A stretch of 64,000 bases of DNA from Acidobacteriota bacterium (GTDB taxonomy: Bacteria; Acidobacteriota; Terriglobia; Terriglobales; Acidobacteriaceae): NCBI GenBank assembly GCA_016196065.1, contig JACPYL010000010.1, positions 186,001-250,000 of the forward strand, written 5' to 3'. The position numbers and the translations under genes were made by a program. This document shows positions 1 to 9,483 of this stretch, in pieces; the stretch's first letter is position 1; each line of letters opens with the position of its first letter. The notes under the pieces are model-generated. The model worked only from the letters and a program-made list of their open reading frames with translations. It did not search any database and was not told the DNA's origin.

Positions 1-1
1 C

Positions 2-2089
2 CGGCTCGATCTGCTGGGAGAAGAAGAATTCCAGTACAAGCTGAAGCCGCTCCTGAAGGAAGAAGGAGTGAAGAAACTCAAGGCGCTGCAGGATACGGGC
101 GCCGAAGTGGTGCTGGTGAGCCAGGGGCTGGACCATGTGATGCGTCCGCTGGCGCGGCATGTGGGAGTGCGGTGGATCATTTCCAATCGCTTGGAGTTTC
201 GCGATGGCGTGGCAACCGGCAGAGTACTGAGCCCGATTATTCGTCCGCGAGGGTTGTTTGCGCGGATCGCCGAAGCGGGGCCGGACGGACAACAGAGCAC
301 GGCACGCTGGGTGCGGGCGCTTGGTCTCCGAGGATTGCGGGCGCTCGAAGGGGCGGCAGTTTCGGCGGATCGGGAAGCGCCGGTGCGATCGCGTCCGATT
401 GTTTATTTTGATGAGACCCGGCATACAGGCCAGCTCTCGGTGCGCAAGGCACTGAGTGGCCGACGCATCCTGCTGATCGGGGTCACGGGATTTATCGGCA
501 AGGTGTGGCTCGCCAATATGCTTCTGGATTTGCCGGAAATCGGGAAATTGTATTTGCTGATCCGGCGTCAGAAGTCGAATCCAGGCCGCGCGCGTTTCGA
601 GAAGATGATCGAGGAGTCGCCGGTTTTCGATCCTCTGTTTGAACGCTACGGCGACCGTCTCGATTCGTTTCTCGCCGACAGAGTGGAAGTTGTGGAAGGC
701 GATGTTTCGCAGCCGGGACTGGGACTGGATCCGGAAGTGGCGGCGCGTCTACAAGGCGAGTTGGATGTCATCGTCAACAGCTCGGGGCTGACCGATTTCA
801 ATCCTGACCTGCGGGATGCGTTAGCCGTCAACGTGGACTCGACCTATCACCTGATCGAGTTTATCCGTGGATCGAAACATGCGGCCTTGCTGCACCTCTC
901 CACCTGTTACGTTGCCGGACAGCGCGATGGACGAGTGAGCGAGCGGGTTCGTCTGAACTACACGCCGGCTGGTGTGGCGGACTTTGACGCGGAAAAAGAG
1001 TGGCATGCGCTGCACGAGTTTGTGGAATCCGCGGAAGCGCGGGCCGAGGGGCCTGAAGTTACGGAGGAATTGCGGCAGCAGGCGCGTGAAAAAGAACACG
1101 CGGCCAAGGATCTGCACGGAGCGGCGCTGGAGAACCAGATTCGTAAGAATCGAGTGCGCTGGCTGAAGAACTACTTGACCGAGGCCGGGATGGCCCGCGC
1201 GCGCGAACTAGGCTGGCCGAATACGTACACATTCAGCAAGAGCCTGGCCGAATCGCTGATCGCGAAGCACGGGGCGGGGCTGCCGATCGCCATTGTGCGG
1301 CCGGCGATTGTGGAAACGTCGGTATTTAAGCCGTTTCGCGGGTGGAATGAAGGCATCAATACCTCGGCTTCGTTGTCGTATCTGTTGGGAACTTCGTTCC
1401 GGCAATTGCCGTCGAACGAACGCAAGCGGCTCGACATTATTCCGGTGGACGCGGTGTGCGCGGGCATGACACTGATAGCAGCAGCGCTGGTTGAACGGCG
1501 GCATGATCCGCTGTACCAGTTGGCGACGTCGGTGACCAATCCTTGCGACATGGGCCGGTGTATTGAGTTGACTTCGTTGGGACATCGCAAGCACTACCGG
1601 GCGCAAGAAGGTCTGGAGTATTGGCTACGATTGAGGATGGATGCGATTTCGGTTTCCAAGACGCGCTACAAGCGCATGTCGGCGCCGGCGCAGCGGATGA
1701 TCATCAAGTCTATACAGGCGATCATGTCGCCCCTACCGGTCCGCAAGCCGCTGGCAAAAACGGAGCGCAGCCTGGAGCGGGTTGAAAAGCTGATTGAGTT
1801 GTTTGAGCCGTTTATTCTGCACAACGAGCATGATTTTGTCGCGGACAATGTCGAGAAGCTCGCACAGGCATTGGTGCCGGAAGAACGGGCTGCTTTTGGA
1901 TACGACGCGGCGGCGGTGGACTGGTGGGAATATTGGATCGAAATTCACATCCCGGCTCTGCGGCGGTGGACGTATCCGCTGATTGAAGGGCGTCCACTGG
2001 AGGCCAGAGCTCCGCGAAGTCTGCGGGCAGCCGGTGATACAGCGGAGAGCGTCAAGACTGGGACGGGTGCGACGTTGCGGTATTCGTAA
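2..2089 (+). CDS. HAD-like / fatty acyl-CoA reductase fusion protein, 5' end outside the window
   Basis: The frame is open from base 2 without a stop, so the gene starts upstream; the first in-frame start inside (GTG at 68) would cut through a domain. Counting from that GTG, residues 10-60 resemble the middle of a HAD-IB hydrolase ('VLVSQG' as motif II, then 'GVATGRVL'), but no motif III lysine or motif IV acidic pair is visible, so this part may be degenerate. A Rossmann domain of the fatty acyl-CoA reductase (male-sterility) family follows: GVTGFIG at 138-144 and the catalytic YTFSK near 387. Family enzymes reduce acyl thioesters with NADPH to an alcohol or aldehyde. It heads a co-directional lipid gene run. 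Reductase family is confident; substrate unknown. Confidence 0.85.
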   Translation, partial: RLDLLGEEEFQYKLKPLLKEEGVKKLKALQDTGAEVVLVSQGLDHVMRPLARHVGVRWIISNRLEFRDGVATGRVLSPIIRPRGLFARIAEAGPDGQQSTARWVRALGLRGLRALEGAAVSADREAPVRSRPIVYFDETRHTGQLSVRKALSGRRILLIGVTGFIGKVWLANMLLDLPEIGKLYLLIRRQKSNPGRARFEKMIEESPVFDPLFERYGDRLDSFLADRVEVVEGDVSQPGLGLDPEVAARLQGELDVIVNSSGLTDFNPDLRDALAVNVDSTYHLIEFIRGSKHAALLHLSTCYVAGQRDGRVSERVRLNYTPAGVADFDAEKEWHALHEFVESAEARAEGPEVTEELRQQAREKEHAAKDLHGAALENQIRKNRVRWLKNYLTEAGMARARELGWPNTYTFSKSLAESLIAKHGAGLPIAIVRPAIVETSVFKPFRGWNEGINTSASLSYLLGTSFRQLPSNERKRLDIIPVDAVCAGMTLIAAALVERRHDPLYQLATSVTNPCDMGRCIELTSLGHRKHYRAQEGLEYWLRLRMDAISVSKTRYKRMSAPAQRMIIKSIQAIMSPLPVRKPLAKTERSLERVEKLIELFEPFILHNEHDFVADNVEKLAQALVPEERAAFGYDAAAVDWWEYWIEIHIPALRRWTYPLIEGRPLEARAPRSLRAAGDTAESVKTGTGATLRYS

Positions 2090-2142
2090 ACGCAACCACG
2101 GACAGTAAGTGATTTCGAAAATAGAAAGAGTTCTTGGTTCAG

Positions 2143-3276
2143 ATGGCCATTTTCCTCACCGGATCTACGGGATATATCGGCGCGCATGTCGCGTCGAATT
2201 TGTTGCAGCAGCACGATTCCACGCTGAATCTGCTGGTGCGTGGACAGGATGCGCATGACGCGGAGGTCCGCCTGTGGAACGCCCTCCAGTTGCACATGCC
2301 GTTCAAGACTTTCCAGGAATACCTGCAGTCAAAAGTGCGGATCTTCATCGGTGACCTGACGGATCCTCTCTTTGGCATGGAGAAGGACACTTACGAGCGA
2401 CTGGTACACACGACCGACTCGATTATCCATTGCGCAGCATCGCTGAACCGTAAGTCGGAGAAGAGCTGCCTGAATGTGAACCTGCGCGGCACACTGGAAG
2501 TGGCGCAACTGGCGCGGCGTTCGCACTACTATCACGGGCTGCAGCGGTTTTCGAATGTGAGTACGGTCGCCGTGGCAGGGAAGAGGAACCACGAGGTTGT
2601 GACGGAAGATCGTTCGATTGAGTGGGAACGCTCGGATTACGATCCGTATGCGCGGACCAAGAAATTCTGCGAGCACATGGTTCGGGAACTTCTGCCCGAC
2701 GTTCCGCTGACAATTTTTCGTCCGAGCATCGTGCTGGGAGATAGCCGTTATCCGGAGACGACGCAGTTCGATATGGTGCGCTCGTTTGTGTTTCTCGCGG
2801 GATTGCCCGTGCTGCCCTTTCGTCCGGATGACAAGATCGATATCGTGAACGTGGATTTTGTGGCGGATGCGATTTCTACCCTTCACATGAAGGCGAATCC
2901 CTTGCACGATACCTATCATCTTTCGTCGGGCAATGGCTCGCAGACGTTTCGTGAATTGACGACGGCCTTAGCGGCGGCGCAGTCGAAGCGTGGCCCGATG
3001 TTCATGCCAGTCCTGGAAAAGCCGTTCAGCTCGATCGTCAACACGCTGGCGAATCGCAAGGGGCCGATCGGTCATGGTGCGGCGCTCATGAAAGTATTTC
3101 TGCCCTATCTGATGTGGAACACGGTCTTCGACAATACTCGCGTGACCACGGAAATGGAACGGAAGCCGGCACCGTTCTCCCAGTACAGTTTCCCCTTGCT
3201 GAAATTCAGCCGCGAGCATGATTTCAGCTATCCGTACCAGCCCTGGCCGCAGGGCGTGGGAGGAGCGGCTGCATGA
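2143..3276 (+). CDS. Extended SDR / thioester-reductase-like NAD(P)-dependent oxidoreductase
   Basis: A 377-residue extended short-chain dehydrogenase. The N-terminus has the nucleotide motif GSTGYIG and the middle has YARTK, the Tyr/Lys catalytic pair. The layout (long insert before the Tyr, C-terminal substrate domain) fits thioester reductases and NAD-dependent epimerases. ATG 2143 is preferred over an in-frame TTG at 2134 because AGAAAGAG at 2123-2130 is a better-spaced ribosome site for the ATG. It begins 53 bases after the acyl-CoA reductase gene and overlaps the next gene by four bases, so all three are probably co-transcribed. It may carry out a second reduction on the same lipid intermediate; that is inference from position. 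Confidence 0.85.
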   Translation: MAIFLTGSTGYIGAHVASNLLQQHDSTLNLLVRGQDAHDAEVRLWNALQLHMPFKTFQEYLQSKVRIFIGDLTDPLFGMEKDTYERLVHTTDSIIHCAASLNRKSEKSCLNVNLRGTLEVAQLARRSHYYHGLQRFSNVSTVAVAGKRNHEVVTEDRSIEWERSDYDPYARTKKFCEHMVRELLPDVPLTIFRPSIVLGDSRYPETTQFDMVRSFVFLAGLPVLPFRPDDKIDIVNVDFVADAISTLHMKANPLHDTYHLSSGNGSQTFRELTTALAAAQSKRGPMFMPVLEKPFSSIVNTLANRKGPIGHGAALMKVFLPYLMWNTVFDNTRVTTEMERKPAPFSQYSFPLLKFSREHDFSYPYQPWPQGVGGAAA

Positions 3277-4682
3277 TGGACCTGTTCCTTGAGGCCTGGG
3301 TGTCGGCCATCATCGAAGGCAAAAAAGTGCAATGGGTGATGGGCAAGGGCCAGCCATGGCAACCGGGCCAGAAGCTCAAGCTATTGTTTGCGGGATATAA
3401 CGGCACGCGCAACACGGGGTCAGACGTGCGCGTTGAGGAAATGTTGCGGCAGGTACGCCGCATCCTCGGTCCGGAGAACGTCGACCTCAGCATGATGACG
3501 TTCAACTTCGATCGCTCCCGCGGATATTTTGATGGAACGTCGCAAGTCCGGCTGCCGGATATCTTCCCACCGTTTTTGGCAAATGAAGTACCCAGGCATC
3601 ACGGTGTCGTCGCGTGTGAAGGCTCGATGTTCAAGTCGAAATTTGCGAATGCGCTGGCCACGATGATGATCGGGTCGCTCGGAATTGCCGCAGCAGAAAA
3701 TAAACTATCGGTCGGTTACGGCGCCGAGGCGGGACACATGGATCCGCTGGTCGCCAAGATGTGCGGGCGATATTGCAAGAACTCACTGGTCATCACGCGC
3801 AACGAGGAGTCGCGCAAAATTCTACGTGAACTGGGTGTTCCCACCGAACTGGGAACAGACACGGCGTGGACGTTTGAACCACTCGGCGCGGAGTACGGAC
3901 AGAAGGCGCTGCGCGATGTGGGTTGGGATGGGAAAACGCCGGTGCTGGTGGTGTGCCCGATCAATCCGTTTGAGTGGCCGGTGAAGGCGTCGGTGGCAAA
4001 GGCTGCACTGCATAGTGTCACGGGTGCGTATGCCGCGAGCCACTATCGCGGTCCGTATTTTCACAATGCAGGCCCGGAAGCGGATCGTGCTTACGAACAT
4101 TACTTGAGTTCGATCGCGAAAGCGGTTGCTGCGTTCCGGCAGAAGAAAAATGTCTTCGTCATCATGGTCGCGACGGAACGACTGGATGCTCGTCCTGCCA
4201 AGCGCATCTCGGAAATGCTCGGCGGAGTGCCGATTCTGACGTCGGAAGAGTACGACATGTATCAACTCGTCAGCATACTGCGGGCGTGCCACATGATGGT
4301 GTCGTCGCGCTATCACGGCATTGTTACGTCGATGCCGGCGCTGGTACCGTCGGCGGGAATCACCATGGACGAGCGTATCCGCAATTTGATGAATGAACGC
4401 GGGCATCGCGATTTGCTGATGAATGTGGATGATCCGGACCTGGCCGAGAGAACATTGGCGGCGCTGGAGATCCTGGATCGCGAAGGAGAACGGATTGCCG
4501 ACGGAATCGCGCGGACAGTCGTGCGCAATCTGAAATTGATGGCGCGCATGGGAGTGTATTTCGAAGAAGAAGTGCAGCGAAGGTATCCGGAGTTTCCGAC
4601 GCGCAAGGGTGAGTGGAGTTGGGAAGACTATTTGCCGTCGATGAGCGTGGGATTACGGGAGTTGGTGGGGGCGTATTCGTAG
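3273..4682 (+). CDS. Polysaccharide pyruvyl transferase family protein
   Basis: 469 residues, start ATG overlapping the previous stop (ATGA). It shows the polysaccharide pyruvyl transferase (CsaB/WcaK) pattern: '[13 protein letters not shown]' near the N-terminus, '[11 protein letters not shown]' in the middle, and the late '[10 protein letters not shown]' segment with the conserved Arg-Tyr-His of the phosphoenolpyruvate site. The family adds pyruvate ketals from PEP to sugars. Finding one inside a fatty-acyl gene run is unusual; it may modify the head group of a glycolipid. The family call is firm, the acceptor is unknown. Confidence 0.85.
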   Translation: MMDLFLEAWVSAIIEGKKVQWVMGKGQPWQPGQKLKLLFAGYNGTRNTGSDVRVEEMLRQVRRILGPENVDLSMMTFNFDRSRGYFDGTSQVRLPDIFPPFLANEVPRHHGVVACEGSMFKSKFANALATMMIGSLGIAAAENKLSVGYGAEAGHMDPLVAKMCGRYCKNSLVITRNEESRKILRELGVPTELGTDTAWTFEPLGAEYGQKALRDVGWDGKTPVLVVCPINPFEWPVKASVAKAALHSVTGAYAASHYRGPYFHNAGPEADRAYEHYLSSIAKAVAAFRQKKNVFVIMVATERLDARPAKRISEMLGGVPILTSEEYDMYQLVSILRACHMMVSSRYHGIVTSMPALVPSAGITMDERIRNLMNERGHRDLLMNVDDPDLAERTLAALEILDREGERIADGIARTVVRNLKLMARMGVYFEEEVQRRYPEFPTRKGEWSWEDYLPSMSVGLRELVGAYS

Positions 4683-4725
4683 GAACATGTTGATGGTTGT
4701 TGGTGATTAGTGGCTAGTCGGAACG

Positions 4726-4758
4726 GGTCCTTCGCTTCGCTCACGATGACAATCCTTA
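4726..4758. repeat. REP-like intergenic element, core TTCGCTTCGCTC(A/G)GGATGACA
   Basis: A single arm of the repeat seen at 35072-35156, 47595-47626 and 52409-52490. The core here reads TTCGCTTCGCTCACGATGAC, one base off the copy at 52461. It lies in the 98-base gap between the pyruvyl transferase and acyl-AMP ligase genes. No paired arm is seen. Confidence 0.6.
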
Positions 4759-4780
4759 GTTTCGTGATCAATCGCATTTC

Positions 4781-6436
4781 ATGACATTTCTGGAACAGAT
4801 TTTCGCGAGCCTGGAGAAGAGCGGCGATAGTGTCGTGCTGCAGGAGTTGCGCGATGGACGGACATTGCCGGTTACGGGCCGGCAGTTGATTGACCAGGTA
4901 ATGGTGGGGCGTGCGTATCTTCGGCGCTTACGGCTGAAGAGAGGCGACCGCTGCGCGTTGCTGGCGCACAACTCAACGCAATGGGTGGCGATGGATCTGG
5001 CCATCATGGCGGAGGGTTTGACTGTAGTTCCGCTGTACGCGCGGCAGGCGGCGACCGAGTTGGTGGCGATGATGAAGGATTGTTCGCCATCGTTGATCTG
5101 TTGTGGCGATCAGATGCTGGCTGACTCGATCGTGCAGGAGTGGCCGGAAGCGCCTCCGAATTTTTCGATGAGCAAAGTGTTTACGTCGTCGCGGGCTCCT
5201 CTTTCCGACGTGGCGCTCACCGTGAAAGATGACGATGCCGTGACGATTATCTATACGTCGGGAACGTCCGGTGAAGCCAAGGGTGTGATGCTGAACGCGG
5301 GCAACATCACGCACATGGTTGGATGTACGTCGGGACGGCTGGATCAACTGATGAAACGAGGGGTTGGACAGGATTCCGTGTTTCACTACCTGCCGTTTTG
5401 TTTCGCGGGGTCGTGGATCATGCTGCTGACGTGCCTTTTGCGCGGTAGCCGTCTCACGCTGAATACCGATCTGGGCAAGTTAGCGTCGGATATGCGGGCG
5501 TCGTCTCCGGAATATTTTTTGAATGTCCCAGCGCTGCTGGAGAGAATGCGCAAGGCGGTCGACGAGCAACTGTGGCAAACGGGCGGCTTTCCGCAAAAGA
5601 TTTACAGTAAAGCGAAGGGCGCGTGGACGCGGCGGCAGGAAGGGAAGAAGAAATCCGGAGACGGCGTATGGCTGGGAATGGCGCAGCGGTTGGTGTTTCC
5701 GACGATCCGAAAAAAAATGATCGGCAACAAGTTGCGCGCTCTGATTTGCGGCTCGGCTCCGTTGAGTGTTGAGACCCAGATGTATTACTCGATGCTGGGA
5801 ATTTCTGTCCTCCAGGTCTACGGGCTCACGGAGACGACGGCGATCTGCACGATGGACGATCCGAACGTGAAGGTGGTTCCGGGGCGTGTTGGTCCTGCGA
5901 TCGCGGGTGTTGAGATGGCGCTAGGCGAGAATGAAGAGATTCTCGTACGCGGGCCAAACATTTTTCCGGGATATTGGAATCGTCCGCAGGAGACGGCGAA
6001 AGTGCTGCAGGACGGCTGGTTTCACAGCGGTGATCAGGGTGAAGTGGATGCGGCAGGGAACTGGAAGATTATCGGGCGCATCAAGAGCCTGATTATTCTG
6101 GGGTCCGGACACAACATCGCACCGGAACCGATTGAAGAGAAAATCCTGGAACATCTGGCGGGCGCAACGCAAGTCGTGCTGGTTGGAAATGCGCGCGGAT
6201 ACCTGGCAGCGCTGGTGACCGGTAAGGTAAGCGGCGAAAATGTACAGGCCGCGCTTGATGTTGTGAATCCGCTCCTGCCGCATTACAAGCAGGTGCGGGC
6301 CTTTCATTTGGTGGGCGATCCGTTCACAATTGAAGGCGGATTGCTGACTGCGAATGGAAAGCTGAAGCGCGACTTGATCGCGGAACGATTTCGCAGCGAG
6401 ATCGACGGCATGTATCGGGCGACGAAAACGGCATGA
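4781..6436 (+). CDS. AMP-dependent acyl-CoA/acyl-ACP synthetase (long-chain type)
   Basis: 551 residues of the ANL adenylating family. The P-loop-like motif 'IYTSGTSGEAKG' lies near residue 160, 'VYGLTETTA' and 'HSGDQGEVD' follow, and the C-terminal 'ANGKLKRD' holds the lysine needed for adenylation. These enzymes activate a fatty acid with ATP and pass it to CoA or to the phosphopantetheine of a carrier protein. A free-standing carrier protein gene lies 0.9 kb downstream, so loading of that carrier is plausible. The stop overlaps the start of the enoyl-CoA hydratase gene by four bases. A second, distinct ligase of the same family is encoded at 7687-9396. Confidence 0.9.
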   Translation: MTFLEQIFASLEKSGDSVVLQELRDGRTLPVTGRQLIDQVMVGRAYLRRLRLKRGDRCALLAHNSTQWVAMDLAIMAEGLTVVPLYARQAATELVAMMKDCSPSLICCGDQMLADSIVQEWPEAPPNFSMSKVFTSSRAPLSDVALTVKDDDAVTIIYTSGTSGEAKGVMLNAGNITHMVGCTSGRLDQLMKRGVGQDSVFHYLPFCFAGSWIMLLTCLLRGSRLTLNTDLGKLASDMRASSPEYFLNVPALLERMRKAVDEQLWQTGGFPQKIYSKAKGAWTRRQEGKKKSGDGVWLGMAQRLVFPTIRKKMIGNKLRALICGSAPLSVETQMYYSMLGISVLQVYGLTETTAICTMDDPNVKVVPGRVGPAIAGVEMALGENEEILVRGPNIFPGYWNRPQETAKVLQDGWFHSGDQGEVDAAGNWKIIGRIKSLIILGSGHNIAPEPIEEKILEHLAGATQVVLVGNARGYLAALVTGKVSGENVQAALDVVNPLLPHYKQVRAFHLVGDPFTIEGGLLTANGKLKRDLIAERFRSEIDGMYRATKTA

Positions 6437-7236
6437 ACGAATTCAAGGGGCAGGCAATTTCGTGGCAGATCGTGAATGGAGCGATTGAGTTGGCGCTCCA
6501 TCGTGAACCTTGTAACGAGATTGGGTCGGGAACACTGGAAGAGTTGGAAACGTTTGCGGCCGCGCTGCCGAAACTGGCGGGCGATGCGCATGCGTTGATC
6601 GTCCATTCCACGATGAAGGCAGGGTTTTCGGCCGGCGCCGACTTGCGCGAACTATATCAAGGCGCGCAGGGGATGGAGAAGGCCGAGGCGGTGCGAGGCG
6701 TCCGGGAATTCCTGCGGCGCATTCACGCGGTGATGAACACGCTGGACGCAGCGCCGCTCACGACGATTGCGGCGGTCCACGGTGTGACGTTTGGCGGCGG
6801 ATTTGAGTTGGCGCTGGTGTGCGACATTATTATTGCGGACCGGATGGCGCGTTTCTGCTTTCCAGAATTGAGATTGGGCCTGATTCCGGGATTCGGCGGG
6901 ATTCCCCGTCTGAAACGGGATTTGGGGAATGCTGTGGTACGCGACTTGCTGATGACGGGACGTAGTTTCAATGTCATGAAGGCACAACAGATCGGGTTGG
7001 TCAGTCAGATCGCTGCCGAAGGCGAGGCGTTACGCCTGGCGCGCGCGACTGCGGCACAGGTCGGAAAATTTGATCGTCGGACTTCGATGGCAGCGAAAGA
7101 GTTCATGAAGCCGATCCCGTATGACGAGTTGAAACGCGAAATCGAAATTTTTTGCGACTTGTTTGCACAGCCGGCCGTCGAAGAAGGATTGCGGAAATTC
7201 GTGGAGAACGAGGGCGTGCAGCCGTATTTGCCGTAG
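6433..7236 (+). CDS. Enoyl-CoA hydratase/isomerase family protein
   Basis: 267 residues with the crotonase fold. The oxyanion-hole and first catalytic glutamate segment 'GGGFELALVCD' and the second glutamate in 'PELRLGLIPGFGG' are both present, so hydratase chemistry on a 2-enoyl thioester is likely retained. Start ATG overlaps the ligase stop (ATGA), indicating translational coupling. In this setting it could act on acyl-CoA or acyl-ACP intermediates of the surrounding lipid pathway. Other crotonase reactions (isomerase, hydrolase) cannot be excluded from sequence alone. Confidence 0.88.
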   Translation: MNEFKGQAISWQIVNGAIELALHREPCNEIGSGTLEELETFAAALPKLAGDAHALIVHSTMKAGFSAGADLRELYQGAQGMEKAEAVRGVREFLRRIHAVMNTLDAAPLTTIAAVHGVTFGGGFELALVCDIIIADRMARFCFPELRLGLIPGFGGIPRLKRDLGNAVVRDLLMTGRSFNVMKAQQIGLVSQIAAEGEALRLARATAAQVGKFDRRTSMAAKEFMKPIPYDELKREIEIFCDLFAQPAVEEGLRKFVENEGVQPYLP

Positions 7237-7246
7237 GATTTGTAAG

Positions 7247-7288
7247 TGGTAATTTGTAATTGGTAATTTGTAATTGGTAATTTGGGAA
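7247..7288. repeat. Tandem 14-base repeat upstream of the carrier protein gene
   Basis: Three head-to-tail copies of TGGTAATTTGTAAT: two exact (7247-7260, 7261-7274) and a third diverging at its end (7275-7288). The array fills the gap between the hydratase stop and the carrier protein ATG, and is markedly more AT-rich than its surroundings. Confidence 0.8.
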
Positions 7289-7291
7289 CTC

Positions 7292-7534
7292 ATGCCAACT
7301 ACTGACAACACACTCGACGAGATACTCAGCCTGGCTGCGACACATTTCAAAGTGCCGCGGGAAAAGCTCACGCCCGATGGAGACTTCTTCAAGGCGTTGG
7401 GCATCGATAGCCTGCAGGCGCTTGATTTGTTGACACGGCTCGAACAGCACTTTCGGATCGAGTTGCCGGACTACGAGTTGCAAGGCGTATCGGATTTCCG
7501 CACGCTGGCGAGCCGGATTCAGGCGCGGCTGTAG
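7292..7534 (+). CDS. Acyl carrier protein
   Basis: 80 residues in the usual size range of acyl carrier proteins. The phosphopantetheine site 'GIDSLQALDLL' gives the serine attachment point at about residue 36. ATG 7292 is chosen; an in-frame TTG at 7274 lies inside the tandem repeat and would add six residues not typical of the family. It sits between two acyl-AMP ligases, so it probably carries the acyl chain for this gene run rather than for general fatty acid synthesis; that assignment is from context. Confidence 0.9.
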   Translation: MPTTDNTLDEILSLAATHFKVPREKLTPDGDFFKALGIDSLQALDLLTRLEQHFRIELPDYELQGVSDFRTLASRIQARL

Positions 7535-7686
7535 AGGCGTTCTCCGCCGAGTCCCAGAGACGCATCGAAAAATCGTTGTTTTTTGGGTATCGCCGGTCCA
7601 TTGCATGACACGGACATAGATTACTTTCTGATAAACTCTGGTGTCTCTCTGTGACTCTGTGTCTTTGTAGTGAGATAACCGTCTGA

Positions 7687-9396
7687 ATGCTTGATCTCCG
7701 TCAATATGCCAGCCTGGGTGCGGCGCTGCGTGATGCGCTGGAACGCTGGCCCAATGTTACCTGCCTGATCGAAGCCGATCGCGATCGCGAGAAGGTGCGG
7801 CTTACTTATTCGGACTTTAAAGAGATGGCGCGCCCATTGTGCCGCGCGTTGCAGGACGCTGAGTTCAAGGTTGGAGACCGGGCAGCGATCATCATGACGA
7901 ATCAGTCGAAGTGGCTGATCTCGGCCTATTCCATCTTCTATTGCGGCGGCGTGCTGGTTCCGCTGGATTACAAGCTGACGGCGGTGGAGCAACTGCAGTT
8001 GCTGGCGCACTCGAAGGCGCGATTTTTGATCGTCGAATACTACCTGTGGCGGGCGATGACGCAGGCGCCTGAGTTTTCGAAGTTGCCGGCGGAGATCGTA
8101 CTGGTCACGGAAGCGCCGGCTGGTGCCGATTTGCGAGGAGCGTATCGCTGGGAGGAATTCCGCCGCAAAGGGGAACCGGAATTTGTGGCGCGGCAGCGTG
8201 AAGACACGGCGTGCATCGTGTACTCGTCCGGCACTGGTGGGCGGCCCAAAGGGTGCGTGCTCACCCATGACAATTATCTCGAGCAATGCAGAGCGTTAAC
8301 GAGTTGGTATCCATTCTGGCCGGGTGTGCGGTATCTGAGTATTCTGCCGACGAACCATGCGATCGACTTCATGGTTGGATTCATTGGCCCGTTTGTCTGC
8401 GGGGCGTGTGTGGTGCATTTGCGGACGCTGCGTCCGGAGTTTGTGCGCGATGCGTTTGTCCGATACAGAATTACCTATGTGAGCCTGGTTCCGATGGTGC
8501 TCAAGAATCTGGAACGGGGACTGCGCGCGAAGTTTGACGAGCTTCCTCCGTCGAAGCGATTTGTTCTGGACCGGTTGATTGGCCTTAACAAGTTGCTGAC
8601 CAAAGGCCGGGCGCGCGTCGCACTGAGCCGTCGGTTGCTGCCCCAGGTGCATAAGGCATTTGGCGGAGAATTGAAGGCGCTGATTGTGGGTGGCGCGTTT
8701 ACTGATCCGGGGACGATGCAGTTCTTCTACGATCTTGGCATTCCGGTGACGTGCGGGTACGGACTCACGGAAGCTTGTACTGCCGTGACTCTGAACGATC
8801 TGAAACCATTTCGCGCTGACACAGTTGGGAAACCGTTGCCTGGTTCCGAGTTGCGGATTCTTAGTCCTGCAGAGGATGGGATCGGGGAAGTTGCGGTTAA
8901 GAGTCGCGCCGTGATGTCGCACTATCTGGAGGATCCGGAACTGACGGCGCAAACGATCGTGGAAGGCTGGCTCCTGACGGGCGATCTGGGGCGGTTCGAT
9001 GGCAACGGCCATCTTCAACTCTTCGGCCGCAAGAAGAACATGATCGTGACCGAGGGCGGAAAGAATATTTATCCCGAGGACGTGGAATCGGTTTTCGACG
9101 GGTTGCCGGTGAAGGAATATTGCATTTTTGCGGCGGGCTATGTATGGCCACAGAAAAAATTGGGCAGCGAAATGCTAGTACTGGTTATTCGCCTGGAACA
9201 AGGCCAGCAATTCAGCGAGGCACTGCGGGACGATCTGGCCACGCGCAACCGGCGGCTGGCGGACTACAAGCGCGTGGGTGGATACCTGGTGTGGGAGAAG
9301 GACTTTCCGCGGACCGCGTCGATGAAGATCAAACGCGTGGAGTTGGCGGAGACAATTGGGCGTGAGGTTGTGCGCGAGAGCGTGGTGGAGATTTGA
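7687..9396 (+). CDS. AMP-binding long-chain acyl-CoA/acyl-ACP ligase
   Basis: 569 residues of the ANL family, clearly diverged from the ligase at 4781. Motifs are '[13 protein letters not shown]' near residue 180, '[11 protein letters not shown]', '[13 protein letters not shown]' and the C-terminal lysine region '[10 protein letters not shown]'. It is preceded by a 150-base gap after the carrier protein gene. It may load a different chain onto the carrier, or make the acyl-CoA for the reductase. The following kinase gene is 86 bases away across an inverted repeat. Confidence 0.9.
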   Translation: MLDLRQYASLGAALRDALERWPNVTCLIEADRDREKVRLTYSDFKEMARPLCRALQDAEFKVGDRAAIIMTNQSKWLISAYSIFYCGGVLVPLDYKLTAVEQLQLLAHSKARFLIVEYYLWRAMTQAPEFSKLPAEIVLVTEAPAGADLRGAYRWEEFRRKGEPEFVARQREDTACIVYSSGTGGRPKGCVLTHDNYLEQCRALTSWYPFWPGVRYLSILPTNHAIDFMVGFIGPFVCGACVVHLRTLRPEFVRDAFVRYRITYVSLVPMVLKNLERGLRAKFDELPPSKRFVLDRLIGLNKLLTKGRARVALSRRLLPQVHKAFGGELKALIVGGAFTDPGTMQFFYDLGIPVTCGYGLTEACTAVTLNDLKPFRADTVGKPLPGSELRILSPAEDGIGEVAVKSRAVMSHYLEDPELTAQTIVEGWLLTGDLGRFDGNGHLQLFGRKKNMIVTEGGKNIYPEDVESVFDGLPVKEYCIFAAGYVWPQKKLGSEMLVLVIRLEQGQQFSEALRDDLATRNRRLADYKRVGGYLVWEKDFPRTASMKIKRVELAETIGREVVRESVVEI

Positions 9397-9397
9397 T

Positions 9398-9483
9398 CAG
9401 GTCAGAGGTGACGGGTTACAGCTCGCAGGAAATGCGGATCAGTTGGAATGATTGCAATCCTGACGCCTGACACCTGTGACCTG
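9398..9483. repeat. Intergenic inverted repeat, 13-base arms
   Basis: Arms at 9398-9410 (CAGGTCAGAGGTG) and 9471-9483 (CACCTGTGACCTG) pair with one mismatch. The 16 bases at 9396-9411 are exactly reverse-complementary to 25578-25593 at the rlmN/kinase junction, so both belong to one dispersed repeat family. The right arm touches the GTG start of the lipid kinase gene. Confidence 0.65.
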
